Shown: positions 37,412 through 50,602 of the stretch, one piece after another
Numbering within the stretch: the first letter of the stretch is position 1
Layout: each line of letters opens with the position of its first letter
Source: Epiperipatus broadwayi
Lineage: Eukaryota > Onychophora > Udeonychophora > Euonychophora > Peripatidae
Length of the DNA: 64,000 bases
Reading direction: 5' to 3'
Assembly: GCA_028023455.1 (NCBI GenBank)
Contig: JAQFVV010012396.1
Location: forward strand, 11,635,296 to 11,699,295
Position numbers and translations under genes: made by a program
Notes under the pieces: model-generated
What the model was told of the DNA's origin: nothing
The model's database searches: none
The model's input: the letters and a program-made list of their open reading frames with translations, nothing else

Positions 37412-38158
37412 TATAATTTATATGCCTGGAGTTTTAGATGTAATTATATAAAAGATTTGAATACAGACTTTCAAACTCCTTCAGCTATCTGCTCTACCTT
37501 ATACAACCAATACACATGACCACACACATGTAAAAAATTTAAACTATCTTCAATATATGTATTTTGTGCTGAACCAGTGTGAAATAAATATATTGGATAT
37601 CATTTATCTTTTTCACATGTGTGTGGTCATGTGTATTGGTTGTATGAGATAGAGCAGATAACTGAAGGGAGCTCTAAAGTCTGTGTTCAAATCCCTTATA
37701 CAATTACATCTAAAACTCCAGTTATATAAATTATACTTTGTATTCAATCAAATATTATAGATTCAGCCTGTATCCTGCCCATCCTCTATTTTGTGTATTT
37801 AAATGAATAAGATTCCATACATGAGGGTTCAGAGTGACTTAAAGTCAACATGGACATTACTATAATATTGGTACCAATAAGAGATTTGGGTGTACTATCA
37901 TTAGATTTTCAATAGTATGGATGACTGAAAAGTTGGAGGGTGGAATAGATTGAAGCCTTCCAATTAAAGTTCGAGGATTTGCTATCTTAATATACACCAA
38001 TCACTGATTATATATATATGGGAAATGATGATCTGGACCAACTGATGAGTGCTGGTTCAGCATGAAATATGTATATTAAAGATCATTTACTTTTTATACA
38101 TTATGTGGTCATGTGTATCAAGGGAGCTTGAAAGTCTGTGATCAAATCCCTTATATAT
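37412..38158. repeat. Family P: palindrome plus one direct unit
   Basis: 37412-37736 is a hairpin with arms of about 150-160 bp meeting near 37577. Arm landmarks are TGGAGTTTTAGATGTAATTA, CAATACACATGACCAC and the reverse complements. A second, longer unit follows in plus orientation (about 37790-38158), with GACTTAAAGTCAACATGG, GTTGGAGGGTGGA, CTATCTTAATATA and CTTGAAAGTCTG. Confidence 0.85.
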
Positions 38159-38194
38159 TATTATGATTCAACAATAATTTTTATTTATCTAAGC

Positions 38195-38524
<330 letters not shown>

Positions 38525-41500
38525 TTAGAAAGCCAATGAATTTTATGGTTTCATTTTTTCATCTCATATTAGATCTTTCCCAATCATATGTTTGTATTGT
38601 CCTAATCTATTGGTATTCCTGCTTTTGTTGATTGCTACAACAAATTTTATGCTCTCATTCTCTTATTTCAAATTAGGTCTTTCCCAAAAATGTTTATCAT
38701 ATATTTGCATTACCCTAATCTATTTGAATTTTTGCTTTTGTTGATTGCTATACTTATACTTTGGATTCTTAAATCTTTATAATAATGTCAGTAATATCAG
38801 GTTAGATTCACTTTTTATATTACTGCTACAGTATCCTTTTCCATACTCTTTTGCATATAATAAGCATCTTATTTTTGGAATTCAAAGACTATATGTAGTG
38901 ATTAATTTTTTTTATATATATTATTATTACTAAATGTATATTCTATGACTGTTTTCATTTTTAACTTTTATTAGAAATGCTTACATATTTTTGATTTCAA
39001 GTCATCAGAGATTATTTCAAAAATATTTAAACAATATACATAATCACTATTTATCTCAGGTCTTAACTTTTTTTAATCTAAAACTTCAAAAATTTCTTTC
39101 TGCAAAAAATAAATTTGGGCCATTTAAATTACCTTAATGTGCATCAATTTTGATTTTGAATTTCCAGTAATTATTTCTAACTTTATTAATAAAATAGTGG
39201 AATTTTGTTGCCATAGAAATTACCTATATTTAAAAATTTAATGCAAATAAGGTAATAAGTATGTAATCATTTGCTTGTAAGGTCATGTAATATTTGAGCT
39301 CTCAAATGATTGGTTGAATACAGCAATTTTATTTAGTTGATTAAACTGTTTATTTTTTCTACTTTTTTCCAACTAGGTTTCAACAGCAGAATCTATTATT
39401 ACTCTACTATTATTCCAAATTGCAAAGAACCATCTAATTACTGATACATTACATGTGTTGATAATTCAAACCATGCAGAATAATCAGTATGCACAACAGT
39501 GATAATTTATTACATAATTTTCAAAGTTGCACATTAGTGATTGTATTTCATAATGAAGCTCAATATGGTTTGATATTAATAATAATAATAATAATAAGTA
39601 ATAAATACTTCTAACTTGTCATAATACAAGAGTGTCCAAAGAAGATTTGATTTGTCTCATAATAGATACTGTTCATGGTTTAAATGCATCATCCATTAAG
39701 TTGGATATTTACCAATAAAGAATAGTGTGCAGAATAAACTGGTCAAAAGAATTTCTGGATGATTTAGATGGAAAATTTAAAAATAACCACAAGATTAGTG
39801 CTTTAAAAAAACTACATAAATTATGAAAAGTTATCCAGATATTAACAACATTCTGGTAATATGTCCAAGAGACTAATGTAACAAATAACATCTCATAAAA
39901 GATAATTAGTAAACTATTCATAAAATAATAGCTGAATAAGTGCTGAACTATATCAGTAGATTAAGTTTAGGTTGTCAGTATCAAATAAAAGTTGTAACCT
40001 CATTGGTAAATCTGGGGGATCTTCTGTGTAGCTCTGCTATTGTTTCTATTTGATGAAACTCAGATAAATAGTTGATGGTAATTCATATTCATATCTACTT
40101 ACAAATTATTTTTTCATCATAACAATGTCTGTTCTCATATTGTGATTATAATGATTGATACTATTCAGATGTAAAGTTAGAGATTATTTCACACACATTG
40201 TGCAATTCTCTTGTTATAAATGAATGTTTTTGCATGATCGAAAGTTTTAAAAAAGCAGAGCACAAATAAACTTTTCCTTTGAATGAGTTGAGGCTATTAT
40301 AATGATAATTTTTTTTCTAAGAAGATCAATAAATTTCTTAAAAACAAAAATAAATCTTAATAAACAAAGCCAATCTGTTCTCACTGAAATTAGGCCATCC
40401 CTTATTTCAAAATTTTAAGCAATTCACTTTTATACTCTTGAATATAATAACAGAGCTAAAAATGTAATTTTAATACAGATAATAAATGGTATTAAAAATT
40501 ATTATCAATTCTACTCTTTCACATAGTCATATTTAAATATCTTGATAGTAAATATAATCATAACAATAACTTTAATAATTTAAATAATTATATATATGAA
40601 TGCCTATCACAACGTATAAGTAATAAATTCACTTCAATGGGTAATAAATATATACATACATTCACATGTTTATTTAAATGTTTATATTATAATTGTTGGA
40701 TAACGATATTCTTAACTGCTTGAGAGAATATGCTAAAAAGTTTAATGTTTATTTTATGTTTTGTGTTTAATCAAATCTTAATAACTCAGATGGACATCAC
40801 CAGGTTTTTTCAGAACCTAGAAAATGATTTAGATTGTTTAAACCCCAATCTTCTTGAAAAGATACCTTCTATTTTGAGATTTTGTTGATGTATTAAATGA
40901 CATTATAGGCAATAGATTCTTCTTTAACACTATAAAATAAACATAATATAAAATAAATTATACTATTATCTTTAAAGTTGTTTTTTTTTTTACCGTTTCT
41001 CCTTTTCAGTTCACAACCATCACATAGCATAATTATTTCCAACATATATCAGGAGATCAGATTCTTTCTAATGTATGTATTGAATTAAACATCAACAAAG
41101 AAAAGACATATAAAAAAACATTTTTTTGAGTATCACACTAAATTTATTAATATATAAAATTATTTACAATATGACAATTGGCTGATGAGTCTATATCATC
41201 TACTTCAATTTAATATAACAACTATATAAACTTTCCATACTCATAGTAGGTATTTTAAATAAGCTTAACTTTCATTTATACATTGTTTATCTCTTTTTTG
41301 AATTAATTGATTTTCAATTTTAAATACTAATGTATTTACTCTAATACTCATTATATGCTATGGTTTCTTATTGCATTGCCAAATGTATACCATATAATAT
41401 TAAATTGTCCATTCACTGTAGGAGATATGAAGTTCTGAAGAAAATTGATTGCTGAGGCAATCAAAACTGTAAACTGTAAAAAAGGGTGGTAAATAAAGCA

Positions 41501-43769
41501 TTAACAGTAGTAAAGTGAATGAACAATTTAGTATTATATGGTACTCATTATATGGTTGACTCTACGGTAATTAATGTTGTGAGAACATTACATATACTAT
41601 TGGAAAATTTAACTTACTTGGGTATATGTTTATGATTTGAAAATATACTGTTTTGGAAATGAATTTTATCCTTGGCATTTGACACATTTTCTCATTTTTG
41701 GTATGATTTTATAATAATAGCTTTAATTTTTTTTTAATCATTTCAGAACATCGTTTTAACTGTATTGTCTATATTGCATAACAGAATCAACAGATATTAG
41801 ATAGTATATAGGTGTAATTAAACAATAAAATTACTAGAAAACATAGACCCACATCATGAAATAATATTCTCTAAATCAAATCAAATATATAAGTCTAGAA
41901 CTTTAATCAAAAATGCAAGCCATATATTAAAATATCCTCATAAAGATATATATAGTATGATTATAACTATATGTGGGGAAAATATAAAACATTTAATCAA
42001 TAATCCAATATTTAATTTTATTAACTCATAAATTTAAGTTGGGTTTATGGTACAGGGCTACAATAACTGGCTACAAATGCAATTACAAATAATTCCAAAG
42101 TAAATTCTTCTCTTAACATGAATAAATAGACGTGGCTAACAGTAAGTATATTCGGATTCACTGACAAATAAATAATAGATAGTTACATTTTAATTCATAT
42201 TATTCCATAAAAACAATACATATGCAACTCTGCACGTAATCTTTTAAATCACTTTGTTATCATTTAACTATGATTAATTCAAATCTGATACAATACCAAT
42301 GATAAATTATAAATGATTACTGTTATAAAAATAAACTTTATTTCATTTAATTAAAAGCGAATCATAAATAATTTAAGATATTCCCAATATCAATATAAAT
42401 TTTCAAAATTAATAAGTCAATTCATTTCCAAAAGCAGGCACTTAATGAATTGAAGAATGCATTAGGTGTACATTCACACACACATTTTTTTTGCACTAAC
42501 GTTAACTTAATTCTATTTTAGAAATTATAGCATTTATTTAATCTTAACTAATTTTTAATACACCTAGAAAAATAAATCTTTTATTTGTAATCTATTCGAC
42601 AGGTTCATTTTTATTTAAATAACGTTCTATTTCTTTATATATAAAATTATCTTCATACCTGTTTATGAAGCAATAATTTCTGTCTAAAATTCATAAAGCA
42701 ATGTATAAGATAATACATTCCAAAATATTTATTTTCTTTATTTTAATATTTATTTGCCAGCTACGATTAACTTATTACCTAATATTATTAGTGGCATAAT
42801 TACTTTCTGATTTCTCTTTTCTTAGTAAATCTCCATTAAACTTTTGAAATGTATTTTGGCAGAAAATATGTACAATAAAAAGATTATTGTATCAAATAAT
42901 GAATCAAAGGTTATAAACATATAACTTAAACTAAGAAAGCGGGGGGAAGGGGGGAGTTGCATCTATAATATGTTGCTAAATCTTTAAATGATTGATTCCT
43001 TTTCTTTTCTAAAGTTTCAGAAAAAAAACTCTGTATAATATATATATAAATAACTTACAATTTGCTATGTAGCTTAAATTTCCAGGTAATCTTTGAATAT
43101 TCATTTAAATCATCTTTGAATTTCACAGTATTTAAATATTATTGACAATTTTATATTACAGTCTTGTAAATTTTATTATGCAAAATACTTAACTTCAAAC
43201 TCGGAAAGAATAATAAAGGAAAAATAAAAGTATATGCTATCAACTTAAACTAAAGAAATTTTGTTAATAAGAACTCTGAGACAGAACAACAGCTATTGGC
43301 ATAATGTAAAATTTATTTACAAATTTTCTTTTCTTTTTTAAACATGATTGGGTGTGGCATTTGGAAAAAAAAATAGCTGCTCGAATATCATAAAGTTTGA
43401 GAATTTTAATGTTTTTTTTTTGTTTATTTACATTTTTGTTTGTTTATTGACACTTTTCTTTGGATAATATATAATTGAAATCATGTAATTAGATACAGTA
43501 TAGTTAGTGGCTGGCTACATTGGACTCTTGGTCTTATTATCAGTATTCTTTTTTTTTCTTTTTTTAATGCAAAAATTATTTGCCACTTCAAAAATCTTGG
43601 TGTTCTTCAAGCTTACTTAAAATTCTAATTTAATTTGCATCATAGTATAATATTTTTTCTTTTTTTGTCATTAATAAATTAAATTTTGTTTTGGTTATAC
43701 TTGCTCCCTGTGTAAGAATATACAGTCACATTATTGGTTTAATAAATAATCATTTCCAGACTAACAATA
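38525..43769. other. Long stretch without recognised gene
   Basis: AT-rich throughout. No intact frame and no shared repeat were recognised in more than 5 kb. A frame at about 39610-39820 (plus) reads somewhat protein-like between stops but matches nothing I know. A G-rich run sits at 42944-42957 and a short (AAT)n at 39576-39598. Confidence 0.5.
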
Positions 43770-43855
43770 GCAACTCTTTTTATACAGTAATGTTACTCAA
43801 TGGAAGCCATAGTAACCAATGGATGCTAAAAGAGATTTTGATACACATATCTTTT
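43770..43855 (-). repeat. Family M fragment, decayed
   Basis: TATACAGTAATGTTACTCAATGG...CCAATGGATGC matches the end region of the family M unit at 36220-36280, with many differences. Confidence 0.55.
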
Positions 43856-44689
43856 AGCATTTGTCATGTTTGTACAAATATGCACATTGCAATGCAATAA
43901 TTATAAATTATAAGTCTTTTTGTACTCCAGAAAAAGTAAGAAAAATATATTAGAGAAATATATTTTTTAGATCACTAACTGATAAGAGTAAAATTAATGA
44001 ATCTTTCGATAAAGGAATTTAAGAAAAGCGAATATTGTATAATTAAATCAGATAGAAAGTAAAAAGCTTTAATTAATCATTAAATTTGCATAGAATTTAA
44101 CAATGGAAAATATTTGTGATAAGAAAATTGCATTTATAAATACCAAGAAATATTTGCTAATTACAAATATTTCTTCATACAATAGAAGTGGAATCGATTT
44201 ATTAAAAACACCAAGAGGAAAATAAGACTGAAACAAGCAAGAATAAACCCTGGATTTCCAGAGGTTAAACTGTGGGAATAAATAGCATGTGCAGTAAAGT
44301 GTGTAGTTATCATTCCAGTGGATTTACTAAGTAAACTGTTAGTGAGACATTTTAATGGACAGTAGCTGAAAGAAGCTTAAGTGATAGGGCAGCATTCTAG
44401 GGTCAAGTCAATATGATCATGAGCAGCAGTGAATGAAGAAAAAGAACTCCATTAGTTTGATGAATAGAGCCAAAGTGTTTTGGAAATTGAGGCTAAAGAA
44501 AACCATTCAGAAAACAATTATGTGCTTCATGGGATTTGAATCATAAGTGAACTACATATACTGTATTGGAGTGTGTCAATAACTTTTCACTATTAATAAT
44601 AATTCATCATTATTCCAGTTTGTATCTAAATTTCATTTAGTGATTTATTTGTTGGTATTCTGAGTGCCTGCATTCAAATACACAACATC

Positions 44690-44795
44690 ATTCATAGGTT
44701 ACTATGGCTTGCACTGGGTGGCATAACTGAAAGGGGAGAGTTTCAATTATTTTAACAGATTGTGTAAGCATAAGAAATGGTTATGTGATGTTTTA
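44690..44795 (+). repeat. Family M fragment
   Basis: GGCTTGCACTGGGTGGCATA, then GAGAGTTT and TGTGTAAGCATAAGAAATGG, match the outer end of the family M units (36880-36970, 37340-37380). It is in opposite orientation to the fragment at 43770, with about 850 bp between them. Confidence 0.65.
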
Positions 44796-46024
44796 GAATT
44801 TTCATTTCCAGATTAGTAAACTTAAATAATTTAAAGAATATGAATAAAATAAATTATACTTAAAAATGTAATTTAAATAAACAAACATATTTTTGTAGCA
44901 CAACTTTATCTAGACAATCAGGCAAAACTACACCATGTCATAAAAACTGACATTGACCTATTATGGTTCCCAAAGATCAATCATCAATCAGAGAATATAA
45001 ACAGTTCTTCAATGAGAAATTGAAGGTTTACAAATATATTAGTGTTTCTTTTGTTTATGGAAAAGTAAGCCCTGGGGTAAAAAAGTTCCTAGAACTCTTC
45101 TGGAATATCTGTAAAAATTAAAGAGTGTTATAGATCAAATGGAGTTCATTATTATTAAAAGTCTTCAGGGAAATATTGCATATATTTAACTCCAATAATA
45201 ATTAAATTATAGTATGAAGTGCAGTTATATAATTGTACATTAGAATAGTGACACTTGAGGCATGTAAGACTGCAAAATTGGGCTATATTACTGTACATAT
45301 TATGTATTAACTTAATTTAGTATCCCTTAATTAATTTCACAATATATGGCTATTACTAAAATAGATTATATATACATAAAAGTAATATTTAGATATCAGA
45401 ATCTAAAGATAACTATGGTTCAAGTGCCCATAGCAGTATGATACTTATCTAGCAGTATTGGAATTCACACTGTTTTTGAAGGCAGCATATGTACACTCAT
45501 CTGTCTAATCTAGCCAGATTAATCTGAGACTTTTCAATGTAGCTAAGCATTGCTAGGTAACTACTTAAGACTACTAATATATGGCTATCTAGTTTGGCTA
45601 TGGATTTAAAGTAAAATTTGTTTAAAAACTAAAAATGTTTTAAGATTTACTTAATAGATTCAAAACCAAAGCTTTACTGGTAGATGGATACCCTAACCAT
45701 TATATTATGAAGTGAATATAGATGTTGCAAACTTATAAATTAAAAAAACAACAAAACCTTTTTAACAAAATAGAACTATATTTCTGACGGTGTTGATTCC
45801 ATTGTTATCTTTATCTTGTTAAAAAGTAGCAGAAATGTACCGCGACATGATCCATCTAATAACGAAATTATCAGAAATGGATTTATATTTTTGTACCTGA
45901 AAACTGGTTGAAGATGTCGGCAATAAGATTTAACGAAATAACAATTATGTATCATTTGCGATAGTTTGTGACTTTATCAATAGATATGATAAAGTAGTTT
46001 TGTTGTTTCAACAATAATATTTAG
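44796..46024. other. No gene recognised
   Basis: AT-rich DNA. A weak tRNA-like segment on the minus strand near 45660-45715 was not accepted (see rejected items). Confidence 0.5.
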
Positions 46025-46137
46025 CCAAGCATTGGTGGTCGAGAGATCGGCGAGGTCAGCGCAGCTGCTTAACAAGCAGTTGTCCCGGGTTAGCGGGTTC
46101 GCTTCCCGGCCGATGCTATGACACATGAGAAAAAAAA
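46025..46137 (+). mobile_element. tRNA-derived SINE, family T, copy 2
   Basis: AAGCATTGGTGGTCGAGAGA, then an anticodon-like stem CTGC/GCAG around TTAACAA, then GGGTTCGCTTCCCGG (box B/T-arm), CGATGCTATGACACATG and a poly-A tail. A small insertion is present in the D-arm, and an extra GGGTTAGC stands before the T-arm. The acceptor ends pair as AGCATTG with CGATGCT. Confidence 0.85.
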
Positions 46138-46559
46138 CAACAATAATATTTATTAATACTTTGGGTTACATAGCGTTATATAGCTTTGATTATAATAATT
46201 ACAGGTGAAATCATGTTGTACAGATTTTTATATGGATTAATTTTAAGGGTTACATTAATCAGGTTGCAAAGTATTATTACTATTTTTTTTACAAATGTTA
46301 CTACTAGTTTAGGATGTAGATATCATTAAAGTCTTAAAAAAACCAGTTTCATAAACTTTATTATTATTAGTTCAATATTATTAAGGATTGTGTTTTTAGG
46401 CTTGATGATTTGCTCATCATCAATACTTCTTTTAAACTAAATAATGACGTAATTTTGTCTGGCTTTGTGAGTTACGGAAGAATTATCCATATGAAAATTG
46501 CCTTTCTACATACAACTGAGTCTATTACTTTTTTAAAATCACATAAAATATTGTTTGAG

Positions 46560-46698
46560 AGAAGACATGTAGTTTTTTTTTTCCTCATGCGTCATCGTAT
46601 CAGCCGGGAAGCGAACCCGCTAACCCGGGACAACTGCTTGTAAAGCAGTCGTCGCTGACCTCTCGACCACCAATGCTAGACAGAAGACATATAGTTTT
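46560..46698 (-). mobile_element. tRNA-derived SINE, family T, copy 3, with 16-bp target duplication
   Basis: The SINE body is 46584-46682 on the minus strand, with loop TTTACAA in a CTGC/GCAG stem and GGGTTCGCTTCCCGG. AGAAGACATRTAGTTTT flanks it (46560-46575 and 46683-46698, one mismatch), and a poly-A tail abuts the left duplication. This is direct evidence of target-primed retrotransposition. Confidence 0.9.
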
Positions 46699-46797
46699 AT
46701 AGTGACTAAATTACTAAGTTACAACATTTATTTTAATGAAAAACATAATATATATTAACACACTTTCTTTTTTTTTTTTTGTTCATAATTTAGGAAG

Positions 46798-46933
46798 CAA
46801 TTTCCTATATATATATTTTCCCATATGTCATAGCATCGGCCGGGAGGCGAACCCACAACCGTCTGCAACCAACTACTTGCTTGCAAGGCAACTGCAATGA
46901 CCTCTCGGCTAACAACACTTGACAATTTCCTAT
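46798..46933 (-). mobile_element. tRNA-derived SINE, family T, copy 4
   Basis: Body about 46824-46924: minus strand TGTCAAGTGTTGTTAGCCGA, GAGGTCATTGCAG, loop CTTGCAA, then CGATGCTATGACATATGGG. CAATTTCCTAT is at 46798-46808 and 46923-46933 (10-11-bp target duplication). It carries a TTGGTTGCAGACGGTTG insertion before the T-arm that is shared with copies 5 and 7, defining a subfamily. Confidence 0.88.
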
Positions 46934-47909
46934 TTCAAACCCAAAACTAACTAAAAAAGTTAAGACATTGTTGCAAAATCAAAATAAATTAAGGAATTTA
47001 AAACAAACATTTTAAAGCAAAACATAGTAGTAATTAGAGACATTTCTTTTTAAAAGATTAATTCAAAATATAGCTTTTTAATTAAATTAATATATTTTTA
47101 TTTTTAAATATTAATAATAATACAAAATAATTATTACTTGTGCCGCGTGATTCTCTGATCTCGTAGGTTTATGAATAAAATAAAAATATATATAATACTA
47201 AAAAAGAACAACTTTGATCGAACAATTCTTTCTAATTCTTCTTATCGAATGTGAACGTAATTTTAAAAAAAAAATTGTGGCGCTTGGGTTTAAGTCTTTA
47301 AACCAGGTTTTTTTTTTTTTTGAAGTTTTATTGATTAATTACAAACGCCAAAATGTTGCACACGCCGCCTCATTACCGCTTTGGTGTTATCGAGTAAGAA
47401 TTTTCAATTGCTCTATTTTATTTACGTTAATGCTATTAAAATTAACAGTTGGCACCTTAAAAAGATTTAAAATTTAAAAGCTGTTAGTCTATTTACAAAA
47501 ATAGTGTTTTTAATAATGAGATTGAATATTATTTATATCTATGTCTGTATTTCCATCAACACACTTCTCTGATATGCATATTTATAAAACCACACACACA
47601 CAAATTAAAAAGATAATCGCCAGATGAAATGTGCACTAAATCCTAAAAATTCAGCTCTAGGTTCAAAACTTTTCCTTGATAAAGGATTTAAGCCAAAAAC
47701 TAAAGATTTGGATAGGAAAGTACTTTATATGAATTTAATCTACATTTAGCATGTATTTATTCGAGTTCATAATAGGTGGCAGAGGTGGAATAAAATAGTT
47801 AGCCCTTGAATATATATGTATTTTTATAATGGAGAGTATTTAAAAATATTTACGTTCAGCTATTAAAAATTATATAATTCAATTACTGACTTCAAATGTA
47901 ATTAAAATA
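46934..47909. other. No gene recognised
   Basis: AT-rich; the 87-codon frame at 47214-47477 has no recognised motif and includes a poly-T-encoded Phe run. Confidence 0.5.
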
Positions 47910-48224
47910 TAGCTCTTTATATTATAACAAGCAACCCTTAAGCTATTCACAATCTCAACCTGTAGTCAAGGCAACCTCCTTTAACAATAAATATGGTATC
48001 ACCTTTATCTATGGTCTGATATGTTTCTATAGACACTAAAGATTGCAACTTGACGAAGGAGTGTCAGATTAATAATGCAAAGAAGTTATCATTTTTATTG
48101 TTAAAGGAGGTTGCCTTGACTACAGTTTGAGATTGTTGATAGCTTAAGGGTTGCTTGTTATCACCTACATTTATAAACCTATTAGCCTTGGGTAATTGGC
48201 TTTATTGTCTTAGCTCTTTATATT
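47910..48224. repeat. Foldback (MITE-like) element with 68-bp inverted arms
   Basis: The left arm 47924-47991 and right arm 48094-48161 are reverse complements with very few mismatches; landmarks are AAGCAACCCTTAAGCTAT and GTCAAGGCAACCTCCTTTAA. TAGCTCTTTATATT occurs exactly at the left edge (47910-47923) and again at 48211-48224, 49 bp beyond the right arm. The loop is about 100 bp and noncoding. Confidence 0.8.
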
Positions 48225-48690
48225 GTATTAAGAAATACCATTTAAAATTTTGACATTTTTGCTATTTGTTTATCTCACTTGGTGAGATGTCAAGTCACAT
48301 TATTGAAGTGAACTGTTATACAGATCAATTACATATTGTTCAAAGCTAGACTTTTTTTTATTACTTTCTTCAGGAATTTTCTTCTTTTTTCATTACTCTT
48401 GCCATTTACTTAAACTACTCTAGATGTGCTGCCACTTATTAGTGCACATGGACATCTATATTATGATATATATAAAGGACCGCTTTGTTTATGCTAAATT
48501 TACTTTATTTAGAATCCTAAATATTAATGCTAAAATGAACATAAACAAACATACAATGTTTTACATCATGAAAAATGGAAACAAAGAAAACTCATTAAGC
48601 TGTTTTCTTTTCCTAAATTTATGTGTGGAAAAAACGTTTTTCTGTATAATTGTATGTGTATTATTTTTGTAATTGCTAGTGTATATTGAT
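48225..48690. other. No gene recognised
   Basis: AT-rich; an 82-codon plus-strand frame (48424-48672) has no recognised domain. Its composition does not stand out from background. Confidence 0.45.
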
Positions 48691-48945
48691 ATTATATTAT
48701 TTTTATATGTTCTGTAATAGAATAGATATGCCTAAGAAATAGATAAGCAGGAGACAATTATGAATATTATATTATTTTTATATATTCTGTAAAAGCATTG
48801 TTAGACGAGAGGTCAGCACAGCCGCCTTGCAAGCAAGCAGTTGGTTGCAGACGGTTGTTGCAGGTTTGCCTCCCGGCCGATGCTATGACATATGAAAAAT
48901 AAAAGATATGTCTAAGAAATAGATAAGCTGGATATAATTATGAAT
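48691..48945. repeat. 75-bp tandem duplication, second copy split by a SINE
   Basis: Unit 1 is 48691-48765. Unit 2 is 48766-48795 plus 48901-48945, with the SINE between them. Shared blocks are ATTATATTATTTTTATAT and CTAAGAAATAGATAAGC. Removing the SINE gives a continuous second unit. Confidence 0.88.
48796..48900 (+). mobile_element. tRNA-derived SINE, family T, copy 5
   Basis: CATTGTTAGACGAGAGGTCA, anticodon-like loop CTTGCAA, the TTGGTTGCAGACGGTTG insertion, GGTTTGCCTCCCGG, CGATGCTATGACATATGAAAA. AAAAG stands at both edges as a short target duplication. Confidence 0.88.
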
Positions 48946-49620
48946 ATTCTATTACATACACCTACATATTCATGTCAATATTTATGACTATCTACATATT
49001 ACAACTATTCTATAGTATTTCTGAGACAGAGCTTTTTTGAATTTATTATATATAAAATGACTATTATATAAAACCCAAATAATTTCAAATTATAATTATT
49101 TAGTATACTTTATTAAATGTTTAGGTTACTTTGTTGTATGCTTACTTAGAGTCTACATTTTTTTTAAAAAAATATGTCACAGTTTGGAACCCTATTTTTT
49201 CTTATGAATTTCCTAGCTGTGCAAATCAAACAAAATATCTAAGGATAGTTTAAAATATTAAATTATTTTGAGGTATTAGATAAACAATTTTTTAAAAAAT
49301 AATTAGTTCATTATATGGCATAGGTCTCTCCAATAGACCCTTATAGCGGCACAGTGGGGGAGAAATGAGACTCTCCATGCTTAACAATTGCTGGCTGCTA
49401 AGGTTTGTGTGATTTTCAGTCTTGTTTTATTCTCTAGCTAATAATAGTTAGATACTATTTTCCTGACTAACATTGAATGATTAGTTAGGTTGGCATTATG
49501 ATATTTACTTATATGCCCACCAGCATAATTACAGAGACATTTTATATATGTACTTGAGGAAAGTTTGTAGTGTAGATTATGTATATAGACACTTTAATAT
49601 TAGACCTGCTGTGATGAAAC
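48946..49620. other. No gene recognised
   Basis: AT-rich; no coding-like frame. Confidence 0.5.
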
Positions 49621-49625
49621 TCAAC

Positions 49626-49750
49626 TTTAACCCTAAACCTAACCTTAAAACTAATCCTTACCCTAATCCTAATCCTAACTCAAACCTAACCTTAAGCCTA
49701 ATCTTAGCCCTAAACCTAATCCTAACTGTAAACCTAATTCTAAACCTAGC
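49626..49750. repeat. Degenerate telomere-like hexamer array
   Basis: About 20 units of period 6, mostly AACCCT, AATCCT, AACCTT and AAACCT, i.e. variants of the CCCTAA telomere motif. The N/P/L-rich frame 49548-49784 is a translation of this array, not a gene. Confidence 0.8.
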
Positions 49751-49835
49751 CCAGTATGGCTGTGATATTTCACAGCAAATCTAATATTAAAATAGGTAAA
49801 AATATTATAGATATGTTTATTCGGATGTTAAAAAT

Positions 49836-50504
<669 letters not shown>

Positions 50505-50602
50505 TCATGTGTCATAGCATCGGCCGGGAAACGAACCCGCGAATCCGGGATAACTGCTTGTAAGGCAGCTGTGCTGACCACTCGGCCATCAACGCTTGAC
50601 AA
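50505..50602 (-). mobile_element. tRNA-derived SINE, family T, copy 6
   Basis: Minus strand TTTGTCAAGCGTTGATGGCC, GAGTGGTCAGCACAGCTGCC, loop CTTACAA, GGGTTCGTTTCCCGG, CGATGCTATGACACATG and poly-A. The cloverleaf is best preserved in this copy. No obvious target duplication. Confidence 0.88.

Noticed and set aside
36138-38158. CRISPR-like or other prokaryotic repeat array
   Set aside because: Repeats are long, inverted and irregular, and the genome is clearly eukaryotic.
45660-45715. tRNA-like segment on the minus strand (TAATGGTTAGGGTATCC ... GGTTTTGAATC)
   Set aside because: Box A and box B are only partly matched and no acceptor stem pairs; it may be a decayed tRNA-derived repeat but cannot be supported.
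46410-46643. 77-codon frame ending in the SINE
   Set aside because: Its C-terminus is antisense SINE sequence and the rest is AT-driven.
49548-49784. 78-codon frame rich in Asn, Pro and Leu
   Set aside because: It is the translation of the CCCTAA-like hexamer array.
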